Shown here in pieces: positions 44,072-52,355 of a stretch of 64,000 bases of DNA (position 1 is its first letter; every line of letters starts with the position of its first letter). The DNA comes from Acinetobacter pseudolwoffii (GTDB taxonomy: Bacteria; Pseudomonadota; Gammaproteobacteria; Pseudomonadales; Moraxellaceae): NCBI RefSeq assembly GCF_002803605.1, contig NZ_PHRG01000003.1:1-64000 (forward strand), given 5' to 3'. The notes beneath the pieces are model-generated. The model searched no databases. It was given only the letters and a program-made list of their open reading frames with translations, and was not told the DNA's origin. Both the position numbers and the translations under genes were made by a program.

Positions 44072-44872
44072 ATGAAACAAGCCCTACATTTTACCCATGC
44101 CAATGGCATCCCTGCGGCAACCTATCAGAAATTTCTGGACTGTTTCCAGCCAGAATATGAGGTCAAAGCGATTCCCTTGATTGGCATGAAGTCGCAATAT
44201 CCGATTACGCCAGACTGGCGCTATCTGGTCGATGAAGTCATTGCAGATATCGAGCAGCAATTTCCTCAGCAGCAGGTGGTGGGTCTCGGACATTCCTTTG
44301 GTGGTCTGGTGACTTTGATGGCAGCGTATCGACGTCCGGAACTGTTTTCCAAACTGTTAATTATGGATCCGCCATTTATTATTGGAAAAAACAGCGCCAT
44401 GTTTGAACTGGTTAAAAAGCTGAATCTGAAAAGTATCGATCGCTATACACCTGCAGGAATTACGCTAAAACGCAAGGATCACTGGCCATCGAAACAGGCC
44501 GCAGTTGATGCACTCAGATCAAACCGCTTATTTAGCAATTTTGATGAGCAATGTTTTGCTGATTATATCGAGAGTGGCATTCAGCCAGAACCTGAACGCG
44601 GTGGGGTGACTTTGAGCATTCCAAAACAGGTAGAAGCGGAGATTTTCCGGACTGTACCGGCATGGTGGTGGCGTACGCCAAGACGACCACCTGAAGTGCC
44701 GATTCATCTGATGACTGCAGAGCAGAGCCAGTTTTATCAGCAGGGTTTGCCTCAAGGCATGCACAAGATTTATCGGATCAATTATTCAGTGGTCGAGGGC
44801 GGACATATGTTTCCGCTTGAGTATCCGGAAGCGACTGCAAAGGCGGTCAAAGCTCAACTTGTACTGTTGTAA
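44072..44872 (+). CDS. Alpha/beta hydrolase
   Basis: This protein of about 266 residues starts at ATG 44072, and an upstream ATG at 44045 lacks a ribosome-binding site. The nucleophile elbow GLGHSFGGLV carries the serine in G-H-S-F-G. A family aspartate lies in the LIMDPPF strand and later segments, and the catalytic histidine is in VVEGGHMFPLEYPE near the end. There is no signal peptide, so it is probably cytoplasmic. The substrate is unknown. It follows the orphan PAAR gene on the same strand, but the spacing does not suggest a tight pair. Confidence 0.82.
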   Translation: MKQALHFTHANGIPAATYQKFLDCFQPEYEVKAIPLIGMKSQYPITPDWRYLVDEVIADIEQQFPQQQVVGLGHSFGGLVTLMAAYRRPELFSKLLIMDPPFIIGKNSAMFELVKKLNLKSIDRYTPAGITLKRKDHWPSKQAAVDALRSNRLFSNFDEQCFADYIESGIQPEPERGGVTLSIPKQVEAEIFRTVPAWWWRTPRRPPEVPIHLMTAEQSQFYQQGLPQGMHKIYRINYSVVEGGHMFPLEYPEATAKAVKAQLVLL

Positions 44873-45055
44873 TCGTCATAAAAAAGAGACGACTGGTACC
44901 ACTACTGTTGCACAATTTTAACTAGGCTATAGTTTGAATTGTATGGAGTAATAAAAGCAATTCGATAGTGTTTTTAAATATCTGATATTTATACTTGGAT
45001 ATTGCGCAGCCTCATCTTTCCTTTAAAAGTTTCAATGGATTTGTGCAGGCGCAAC

Positions 45056-45149
45056 CCTACTTTGGAAAGCCCCAAAGTAGGCAAAAGTCTCTTATTACCC
45101 ATACACGACGTCCTGTCGTGATAGGTAGTGTGTGGCATCCCTGCCACAC
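45056..45149. repeat. Cluster of three palindromes, REP-like
   Basis: Three hairpins follow one another: CCTACTTTGG/CCAAAGTAGG at 45056-45081, CACGAC/GTCGTG at 45104-45120, and GTGTGGCA/TGCCACAC at 45130-45149. None has a T run. The arrangement looks like a dispersed intergenic repeat rather than a terminator. It lies between the hydrolase gene and the 3' end of the fabR-like gene. Confidence 0.65.
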
Positions 45150-45238
45150 GCGCGTAACTTAAAGCTAATCACTTTAACTTTGGGACAGTAATCCGTCTAG
45201 TACGTCTCTTTTTATATCATTTTACGCAAATTGGAAAA

Positions 45239-45946
45239 TTAACGCAGCTGCGAATCTTCCAGATGGCGAGCGCCTTCCAGAATCATCCGAATCATGAGCA
45301 TGGTCTGTTCGGCAATTTCCTGGCGGTCTTCAGCCGGCATGTCAATGACATTGGCCCCCATGTTAAACACCAGTTGAGTAATGGCTTTGGCGGCAATATC
45401 GGCATGTAATAACTTTCTATTATTCAGGCGTTCCAGACGAATCAAATCATCCTGCAATTCCTGCTGAAAATAATTTAACTGGCGTTCTACAGCCTGTTTA
45501 TACGATTTTGAACCGGTATAACCTTCACGCAATAACAGGCTTAAATTGCCTTCATCTGCATCCAGCTGGGCAATAAAAATTTCGACCGAACTACGAATAA
45601 TACTGCTTTGTCGGGAGGCTTTTAAGCGTGCTTCATGCAAAATCTGACGTAATACAATCCCGGCACGATCAATCAGCTCAATGGCCAGCTCATCAATATC
45701 TTTAAAATGACGATAGAAACTGTTTGGCGCAATACCGGCCTCACGTGCGACTTCGCGCAGGCTCAACGATGCAATACTTTTTTGTGGACCAATCAGGTTT
45801 AATGCTGCCTGAAACAGTTCTTCTTTGGTAATGGTGGCCTTGCGACCGACACTCCGTACGATAATCGGCTCATCAATGCTTTTCGATTGTAGTAGAGATG
45901 CGTCACTGCTTATTTTCATTGAAGGCTCGTTCATCAATAGGTTCAT
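45239..45946 (-). CDS. TetR-family repressor, FabR-like
   Basis: This 235-residue protein has an N-terminal helix-turn-helix with SIASLSLREVAREAGIAPNSFYRHFKDIDELAIELID, which is close to E. coli FabR. The C-terminal ligand domain matches FabR in length and in FIAQLDADEGNLSLLLREG. FabR-type proteins bind unsaturated acyl-CoA or acyl-ACP and repress unsaturated fatty-acid genes. This gene is divergent from a ferredoxin reductase-desaturase pair, so desaturase control is the expected job. The first 30 residues are polar and may be extra. Confidence 0.85.
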   Translation of the reverse strand: MNLLMNEPSMKISSDASLLQSKSIDEPIIVRSVGRKATITKEELFQAALNLIGPQKSIASLSLREVAREAGIAPNSFYRHFKDIDELAIELIDRAGIVLRQILHEARLKASRQSSIIRSSVEIFIAQLDADEGNLSLLLREGYTGSKSYKQAVERQLNYFQQELQDDLIRLERLNNRKLLHADIAAKAITQLVFNMGANVIDMPAEDRQEIAEQTMLMIRMILEGARHLEDSQLR

Positions 45947-46002
45947 GCATGAATCGTTTGATTATAACCGAGCACGACAGGCTTGTGAAATGAATGGAAA
46001 CA

Positions 46003-46038
46003 ATACACATGTATATACAAATATATATACATGTGTAT
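46003..46038. promoter_or_regulatory. Probable operator of the desaturase operon
   Basis: Two perfect 15-base inverted arms, ATACACATGTATATA and TATATACATGTGTAT, are separated by 6 bases. Each arm contains its own ACATGT core. The site lies between the divergent repressor and ferredoxin reductase genes, where a FabR/DesT-type protein would act on both. Binding is inferred from position and symmetry. Confidence 0.75.
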
Positions 46039-46057
46039 AATAATTCAAAACCTCAAG

Positions 46058-47137
46058 ATGATGTCGATAACGATGCATGTACTCCAAAAACTTAAAATGC
46101 CGTTGAATGCACTGTCTGACAGTGTCGTCGATCAGCATGCGATTAATTTCTGGATTCAGAAACTCAATCCGATATGGTCGTTGAATCAGCCATTGGGCAA
46201 GATTGTGCACAAGGAAAATGCTGCACAGGATATGCTGAGTCTGAAAATTCAGGTGAATCGTTTATTTAAGTTTGGTAAAGCGGGGCAACACCATCCGGTC
46301 TATGTGGTGGTGAAGGGCATCCGTTATGAACGTAGCTATAGTTTGACCCATGTAGATGCCCAGCATGTGTTATTGACTGTGAAAAAAGTCCATGCCGGTA
46401 AAGTCAGCACCTGGTTTGCAGAGCAGGCGCAAGTGGGTGATGTCATCGAATTTGGTCAGCCTTATGGCGATATGACTGTGCCTCAGCAGGCGAGTCCACT
46501 GATCTTGCTTGCAGCAGGCAGCGGGATTACCCCAATGCTGAGCATGCTGGAAAGCCTGAGCAAAAAGGGTGAATTATCAACACCAGTGAGCTTGTGGTAC
46601 TGGGTTAAAAAACATCAGGATGCAGCATTTAAAGCACGTTTCGAAGAACTTGCTCAGAAACATGCAAATTTCTCATTTCATGTTTATGCCACGCAAGAAC
46701 AAGCTGCGGCAGCTCGTCTGAATGAAACTTATCTGACAGATTTGCAAAATCTGGAAAATAGCACGGTCTATTGCTGCGGCCCGTCAGGTTTTGTATCGAC
46801 TGCAGAGCAGCTGTTTGCTTCAGCCAAAGAGTTTAAGGGTGAAGCCTTTAGCATGAGTCTGGCGGATCAATCCGATATCGGCTTTATTAATGTCACCCTG
46901 ACTCAGTCGAAAAAAATTGTCAGTATTCCAAAAGGCCAGTCCATTTTGGTGAGTCTGGAACAACAAAATATCAAACCGACACATGGTTGCCGTATGGGCA
47001 TTTGTAATAAATGCGCCTGCAATAAAGTGGAAGGTTCGACCAAGAATTTGGTAAACGGCGCACGAAATACTGAGCCAGGTAATCTGCTCAAAATTTGTGT
47101 TAACTCAGCGCAGACTGATCTAGTCATCGACCTATAA
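46058..47137 (+). CDS. Ferredoxin reductase with C-terminal 2Fe-2S domain
   Basis: This protein of about 359 residues starts near 46058. ATG codons at 46061 and 46073 are alternatives, and starts inside the operator are excluded by position. It has an FAD-binding region (RSYSLTHV), an NAD(P)H region (LILLAAGSGITPMLSMLESL) and a C-terminal plant-type 2Fe-2S cluster motif GCRMGICNKCAC. It should feed electrons to the desaturase encoded 15 bases downstream. Together with the FabR-like gene it forms a lipid-desaturation module. Confidence 0.88.
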   Translation: MMSITMHVLQKLKMPLNALSDSVVDQHAINFWIQKLNPIWSLNQPLGKIVHKENAAQDMLSLKIQVNRLFKFGKAGQHHPVYVVVKGIRYERSYSLTHVDAQHVLLTVKKVHAGKVSTWFAEQAQVGDVIEFGQPYGDMTVPQQASPLILLAAGSGITPMLSMLESLSKKGELSTPVSLWYWVKKHQDAAFKARFEELAQKHANFSFHVYATQEQAAAARLNETYLTDLQNLENSTVYCCGPSGFVSTAEQLFASAKEFKGEAFSMSLADQSDIGFINVTLTQSKKIVSIPKGQSILVSLEQQNIKPTHGCRMGICNKCACNKVEGSTKNLVNGARNTEPGNLLKICVNSAQTDLVIDL

Positions 47138-47151
47138 GCGAGTTTTATCCT

Positions 47152-48246
47152 ATGAATATGCCAGTAAAATTTCAATATTTTAAAAATCCTAAAAACCGTG
47201 AATTATCACAAGTAGAACTCGATGAACTTGCACGTGAACTTGATGCGATCAAGCAAGAAGTGCTGGATGATTTAGGTGAAAAAGACGCGAAATATATCCG
47301 TCGTGTCTATTCAACCATCCGTTATTCATCAATTGCCGGTCGTGCGCTATTGTTTGCAGGCTGGTTCCCACCAGCATGGTTGCTAGGCACAGGTCTATTA
47401 GGCTTTGCCAAAATCATGGAAAACATGGAACTGGGTCACAATGTCATGCATGGTCAGTATGACTGGATGAATGATCCTAAAATGAATGGTCAGACCTATG
47501 AATGGGATATCGTAGGTACTTCGGATAACTGGCGTCAAACCCATAACTTTAAACATCATACTTATACCAATATTAAAGGTATGGATGATGATATCGGTTA
47601 TGGTCTATTGCGTCTGTTCCCGGAACAGCGCTGGAAACCGGGTTATTTACTACAACCAATTTATGCAGTGCCATTCTGTTTGCTGTTCCAGTGGGGTGTT
47701 GCGATTCAGAATCTTGAATTGGGTAAATACTTCAAAGGCCGTAAAAGCAAAGAGCAGACCAAAGAAGAATGGCGTCCAATGCAGAGCAAAATCGGTAAAC
47801 AGCTGTTTAAAGATTATGTATTCTTCCCACTCATCGCGGGTCCTGCGGCTTTACCGGTTTTAACCGGCAATATGGTGGCCAATGGTCTGCGTAATATCTG
47901 GACGTTCAGTATTATTTTCTGTGGCCACTTTACCAAAGATGTAGAGGTGTTCCCGAAATCGGTACTGCAAAATGAGAGCCGTGGTCACTGGTATATGCGC
48001 CAGATTCGTGGTTCATCTAACCTGACCGGTTCTGAAGCATTCCATATCTTGACGGGTCATTTAAGTCACCAGATTGAACATCATCTGTATCCTGATGTGC
48101 CTGCCCGTCGTTATCGCCAAATGGCGCCAAAAGTTCAGGCGGTGTGTGAAAAATATGGTTTGAACTACAACAATGCCAGTCTGGTAAAACAGTACGGCAG
48201 TGTGATCAAACGTATTGTGAAATATGCATTTCCGTTTAAGAAATAA
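47152..48246 (+). CDS. Membrane fatty acid desaturase
   Basis: This 364-residue membrane protein has the three histidine boxes of acyl-lipid desaturases: HNVMH at 96-100, HNFKHH at 131-136, and HQIEHH at 306-311. Hydrophobic segments separate the boxes. It inserts double bonds into fatty acyl chains of membrane lipids using di-iron and electrons from a reductase, here the upstream ferredoxin reductase. The divergent FabR-like repressor probably controls it. A strong terminator follows. Confidence 0.93.
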   Translation: MNMPVKFQYFKNPKNRELSQVELDELARELDAIKQEVLDDLGEKDAKYIRRVYSTIRYSSIAGRALLFAGWFPPAWLLGTGLLGFAKIMENMELGHNVMHGQYDWMNDPKMNGQTYEWDIVGTSDNWRQTHNFKHHTYTNIKGMDDDIGYGLLRLFPEQRWKPGYLLQPIYAVPFCLLFQWGVAIQNLELGKYFKGRKSKEQTKEEWRPMQSKIGKQLFKDYVFFPLIAGPAALPVLTGNMVANGLRNIWTFSIIFCGHFTKDVEVFPKSVLQNESRGHWYMRQIRGSSNLTGSEAFHILTGHLSHQIEHHLYPDVPARRYRQMAPKVQAVCEKYGLNYNNASLVKQYGSVIKRIVKYAFPFKK

Positions 48247-48260
48247 TTTTTCTTAAAGCT

Positions 48261-48291
48261 AAAAAACCACTTCATTTGAAGTGGTTTTTTT
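48261..48291 (+). terminator. Rho-independent terminator after the desaturase gene
   Basis: The long arms AAAACCACTTCA and TGAAGTGGTTTT are followed by a T run, starting 15 bases after the stop. The A run on the left could make it bidirectional. Confidence 0.88.
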
Positions 48292-48439
48292 ATTTAGGAG
48301 GCTAATACTTACAGGAAGTAAAAGCCCTGATTGCGAAGCTATTTAAGATGATTTCAAGGCATAAAGTAAAAAAGTTAATCTGCCATTTATAGCGTTGTCT
48401 AAAGGCATTTAGTTGGTTAACCCTATAGAATGGAAAGGA

Positions 48440-49093
48440 CTAATATGGCATCGAATGAGCTGAAATATTAATTTTTGGAAGCTGTTGATCTTGACCCTCA
48501 AAATAGCTTTGCTGCGCCAGACTGAGCATTTCTATATCTTCCTTGCTATTCCCATAAGCATAAATTTCAGCATAATCTTCCAGACGATATTTTTCTAGAA
48601 TTCTCAGTTTCTTCTGCGCATTACTACAATCTGGAGTCTGATAAAATCCTGTTATTTTTCCAGCTTTGATTTCAACTTCGCTACACAGTAAATCGATATT
48701 TAAATAGGTACAGACCGGTTTCAAGTATAAATCCAGTGATGCTGAAACCAGCGCGATCTCATGACCCAGTTGCTGATGTTGCCGAAGTTGCTGCAACAGT
48801 TTTGGATTAAACTTAAAGACCAGCTGCTGGGCATAGTCCTGCGCCAGTTGTAAAATTTCTTCTGCATCGCTGTCCTTAAACATGTTGCCATACAATTTTG
48901 GACGCATCGCATGGGCAGGGTACAGCTTCAGATAATAGGCCTGAATCCAGGGCAGGAGACGAATGCCGCGTCTTAAAATATGCCGTTTTTTCAAGGCATA
49001 GAAAATGAACCCGGTAAAACTGTCGTCTGTATACAGGGTGCCATCAAAATCAAATAAGGCTAGAGTTTTAGGTGTTTGATTTTGCGCATGCAT
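48440..49093 (-). CDS. HAD-family phosphatase (subclass IB, SerB-like)
   Basis: This 217-residue protein carries motif I FDFDGTLYTDD near residue 14, with the aspartyl nucleophile and the acid/base aspartate. Motif II is in LVSASLDLYLKP, and the later lysine and aspartates are in YAYGNSKEDIEML. The helical cap after motif I is of the HAD-IB type found in phosphoserine phosphatase and lysophospholipid phosphatases. The substrate is open. Its start lies 34 bases inside the 3' end of the DUF1615 lipoprotein gene, so the two are likely co-translated. Confidence 0.85.
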   Translation of the reverse strand: MHAQNQTPKTLALFDFDGTLYTDDSFTGFIFYALKKRHILRRGIRLLPWIQAYYLKLYPAHAMRPKLYGNMFKDSDAEEILQLAQDYAQQLVFKFNPKLLQQLRQHQQLGHEIALVSASLDLYLKPVCTYLNIDLLCSEVEIKAGKITGFYQTPDCSNAQKKLRILEKYRLEDYAEIYAYGNSKEDIEMLSLAQQSYFEGQDQQLPKINISAHSMPY

Positions 49094-50268
49094 GTTTGAT
49101 ATCGACCATCGACACGGGTGGCAAACCAGTTGGTATTGTAATCACGACTCAGTTTTGGTCCGGAAATGACCACTTCCGGCATGATTGCATACATCGGATC
49201 TTTGCCTGTTTTTTCCTGATAGAGCTTGCTGATCCCACGATAGGTCATGGTATCTTCAAAATCTTTCTCTTTTTCTTTCTTTAAATCGGCGCGGATTTGA
49301 CGTTCGGTAATAATAAAATTATTTTTCGCAAATACACTAATCAGCTCGCGCTCGGATTGACTCTTCTGCGAACGGATCGCGCCATCTTTGTTATAGAGTA
49401 ATAAATCGCCATCCAGATCGAGTTCAGCTTCAGTTAAATCATTGAGCATGCTCTGAAAAGCGGCATTCCGGCTGGAATACATGCCCGAGTTATAGTCTGC
49501 AAAACGGTAGATCGGTTTGTCATAATCTGCAGGATACATCATTAGACGATGAATCCCGTAATATAGGCCGCCATATTGCGTATAGACATCGGAGCGTAAG
49601 GCTGCGATGTTGCCACCTTGACGTTTATATTCCTTGACATAACTAATATGCACTTGCATTGAACCCAAAGTGGTAATCGGATTCATTTTCTCGCCAATGT
49701 TCTGGCCGACCAGTTTTGCAGCACCGGTCAGTGCGCTGACATGGTAATGCTTCGACATATAGTCAAATATTTCACGATATAACTCATCCAGTTCCCGTTC
49801 GGTTTTTACCCGGCGCATCTGGCTTAAATAGTTATCTTCTGGGCTTGGATGGTTCTTGAGTACTTCCTGGAAATATCCCGCAACTGTTCCACCGATTGCT
49901 TGTCCGAGTTTATCTTTAAATTTTTCTTCAAGACGATCCTGAACTTCTTTAACCGCTTTTTCTCCCAGACCTGGTACTGTAGGGTCTGCCACAAAATTGG
50001 ATTCCTGATCGACCACGGCCACAATCGTGCAGACATTTTCCTTGGTTTGAGGAATACCCAGCTGTTCGGTGATGTCGTAAATATCTTGTGCCCAGGACTC
50101 ACGCTGATTTACCCGACTCGGAATTGCTTTACGAATATGTTCAACTTCAAGTGTCGGTTCATCATCTTTTGACCACCATGAACCGTTGCCACAGCCGGCA
50201 AGACCCAGAGAAAGTGCAAGTACAGACAATGACTTAACAGAAAAACAATCAGCAAAAGTTTTATTCAT
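49060..50268 (-). CDS. DUF1615 lipoprotein
   Basis: This protein of about 402 residues starts at ATG 50268, which places a lipoprotein signal with LGLAGC at the N-terminus. An upstream in-frame ATG at 50376 would overlap the dusB start. The mature region has the DUF1615 features IVAVVDQESNFVADPTVPGLG and LGSMQVHISYVKE, reminiscent of lysozyme-like folds with a glutamate after DQ. Family members are envelope proteins of unknown role. It overlaps the downstream HAD phosphatase gene and diverges from dusB. Confidence 0.78.
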   Translation of the reverse strand: MNKTFADCFSVKSLSVLALSLGLAGCGNGSWWSKDDEPTLEVEHIRKAIPSRVNQRESWAQDIYDITEQLGIPQTKENVCTIVAVVDQESNFVADPTVPGLGEKAVKEVQDRLEEKFKDKLGQAIGGTVAGYFQEVLKNHPSPEDNYLSQMRRVKTERELDELYREIFDYMSKHYHVSALTGAAKLVGQNIGEKMNPITTLGSMQVHISYVKEYKRQGGNIAALRSDVYTQYGGLYYGIHRLMMYPADYDKPIYRFADYNSGMYSSRNAAFQSMLNDLTEAELDLDGDLLLYNKDGAIRSQKSQSERELISVFAKNNFIITERQIRADLKKEKEKDFEDTMTYRGISKLYQEKTGKDPMYAIMPEVVISGPKLSRDYNTNWFATRVDGRYQTCMRKIKHLKL

Positions 50269-50348
50269 GGTGTGGTAAATTAATTGAAAAGATGAGCGAA
50301 TAAGGCAGATGCAGTATACTATGCCCATCAAAAAAGTGATGAATTTAT

Positions 50349-51374
50349 ATGTATATTGGTCCATATCAACTGTCAAACAATTTGATTGTCGCCCCCATGG
50401 CAGGTGTGACTGACCGTCCGTTTAGAACCTTGTGCAAGTATTTTGGTGCAGGTCATGCGGTCAGTGAAATGATGACCTCAGACAAAACTTTGCGTATGAG
50501 CAAAAAAAGTCTCTACCGTGCCAATTTTGATGGGGAGCTGGCACCCATCTCAGCCCAGATTGCCGGTTCAGATCCACAAGATCTGGCCGAGGCTGCGCGT
50601 TATCAGGTGGCCAATGGTGCACAAATTGTTGATATTAATATGGGCTGTCCAGCCAAAAAGGTCTGTAATCGATTAGCCGGTTCAGCCTTGCTACAGGATG
50701 AAGATTTAGTTGCCCGTATCTTGGATACCGTCGTGGCTGCGGTCGATGTGCCGGTGACTTTAAAAACCCGTCTGGGGTATTTAAATGGTCATGAAAATAT
50801 CATGCGGGTGGCAAAACGTGCGGAAGATGCCGGAATTGCGGCGCTGGCTTTACATGGCCGTACCCGTGAAGATATGTATTTAAATACCGCCCGTTATTCA
50901 CTCATTAAAGATGTAAAAGACATGTTGAATATTCCCGTGATTGCCAACGGAGATATTGACAGTCCTGAAAAAGCCAAATACGTACTGGATTATACCGGTG
51001 CAGATGCCATCATGATCGGACGTGCAGCACAAGGTCGTCCCTGGATTTTTCGTGAAATTGCCCATTATTTAAAAACTGGCCAATATCTGGATGCGCCGAG
51101 TATTACAGAAGTTAAGGATGTTCTATTGGGACATTTGGCTGAGCTATATGAGTTTTATGGCGAGTATTCCGGTTGCCGAATTTCCCGGAAACATATTGCC
51201 TGGTATACCAAAGGTCTGCGTTCAAGCAACGAGTTTCGTCAGGGCATGTATCAGGTAGAAAATACAGCTGATCAATATCGTGTAGTAGAAGATTATTTTA
51301 ATACTTTACTTGAACATGGCTCAACCATGAGTGATGTTCAGGTCGAACAGGTCAATTTATTAGAGACCAAATGA
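50349..51374 (+). CDS. dusB: tRNA-dihydrouridine synthase B
   Basis: This 341-residue FMN enzyme reduces uridine to dihydrouridine in the D loop of tRNA. It has the DusB start IGPYQLSNNLIVAPMAGVTDRPFRTLC, the catalytic cysteine in INMGCPAKKVCNRLAGS, the LKTRLGY segment, LHGRTRE, and DAIMIGRAAQGRPWIF with FMN phosphate contacts. The length fits the B type. Unlike in enterics, no fis gene follows. The upstream region is shared with the divergent DUF1615 lipoprotein gene. Confidence 0.93.
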   Translation: MYIGPYQLSNNLIVAPMAGVTDRPFRTLCKYFGAGHAVSEMMTSDKTLRMSKKSLYRANFDGELAPISAQIAGSDPQDLAEAARYQVANGAQIVDINMGCPAKKVCNRLAGSALLQDEDLVARILDTVVAAVDVPVTLKTRLGYLNGHENIMRVAKRAEDAGIAALALHGRTREDMYLNTARYSLIKDVKDMLNIPVIANGDIDSPEKAKYVLDYTGADAIMIGRAAQGRPWIFREIAHYLKTGQYLDAPSITEVKDVLLGHLAELYEFYGEYSGCRISRKHIAWYTKGLRSSNEFRQGMYQVENTADQYRVVEDYFNTLLEHGSTMSDVQVEQVNLLETK

Positions 51375-51622
51375 TGGCAGGCTAGTAGGACGCAATCAAG
51401 AAATATATTTTGTGTGAAAACACTACCTTTTTTATCTTGAGCGCGTCGATTTTAGCACGCTGTTTACACTTCAGCCGGTCAAATACATAGCACAACATTT
51501 TGTTGACTTAAACCGGACAGGACTTGGACATTGCTTACTTAAACTTGTTCTATGATGGATTCATCTAATATGAACAGGAGGTGATCCTTCTTGTTTGTAG
51601 TCATCGTCAAGGGAGATCTGTA

Positions 51623-52300
51623 ATGACAAATACCAATCGTCCAGTCACAGAATTTAGCCATAAAACGTCAACGGAATTGCCACAAGAACGCAGTGAAGGC
51701 TTAAATATAGATCCTACTGATGCCAATGCACGTCCGGATTTAAATACTCCTGAAAAAGATAATCCGAATGTGCCAGATATGAATGAAGGCAAAGATAATC
51801 TGGCCGCGACCGGTGCGGGTACAGTAGGTGGTGCTGCTGTAGGGGCCGTTGCAGGTCTGGTCGGTGGTCCTCCAGGTGCAGTGGTGGGCGGCATTATCGG
51901 TGGTGTGGTTGGTGGCATTGCCGGTAATGATATTGCAACATCAGATCGCCAAAAACAGGCAGATAACTACCAGCATCCAGAAGTTCGAAGTGAGGCAGAT
52001 AATTATCAGCATCCCGACCAGTTGATTGCCGAAGATAATTACTGGCGCGATGAGTATCATAATCGCCCGTATTTTAATGAAACGCGGAATACCTACAGCG
52101 ATCTAGACTATGATCGTGACTATCGCGGCGCTTATCGCGTAGGTTATGAAAACCGTGCCATGTATGATCGTGATACAGATTTTGATCATGCGGAACCTGA
52201 ACTACGGACCAAGTGGGAACAGGTGAAAGGTGAATCCCGCTTAAATTGGGAAGAAGCCAAGTTTGCAGTCAAAGATGCCTGGCATCGACTTACCCGCTAA
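51623..52300 (+). CDS. Glycine-zipper protein
   Basis: This protein of about 225 residues starts at ATG 51623, with a GGGAG site upstream. The central segment (about residues 55-105) is a Gly/Ala/Val-rich glycine zipper able to enter or associate with membranes. The flanks are strongly polar. After the zipper comes a short repeat, ADNYQHPE then ADNYQHPD, followed by a Tyr/Asp/Arg-rich region and a charged helix (TKWEQVKGESRLNWEEAKFAVKDAW) like those of CsbD-type proteins. There is no signal peptide. The function is unknown. Stress-related roles are speculation. Confidence 0.72.
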   Translation: MTNTNRPVTEFSHKTSTELPQERSEGLNIDPTDANARPDLNTPEKDNPNVPDMNEGKDNLAATGAGTVGGAAVGAVAGLVGGPPGAVVGGIIGGVVGGIAGNDIATSDRQKQADNYQHPEVRSEADNYQHPDQLIAEDNYWRDEYHNRPYFNETRNTYSDLDYDRDYRGAYRVGYENRAMYDRDTDFDHAEPELRTKWEQVKGESRLNWEEAKFAVKDAWHRLTR

Positions 52301-52312
52301 GTCCGACTGAAT

Positions 52313-52341
52313 AAAAAACCTCTCTAATTAGAGAGGTTTTT
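52313..52341. terminator. Bidirectional terminator
   Basis: The perfect arms AAAAAACCTCTCTAA and TTAGAGAGGTTTTTT lie between two convergent genes (glycine-zipper protein and nitronate monooxygenase). The symmetrical A and T tracts allow use in both directions. Confidence 0.88.
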
Positions 52342-52355
52342 TATGCTGATAAATT

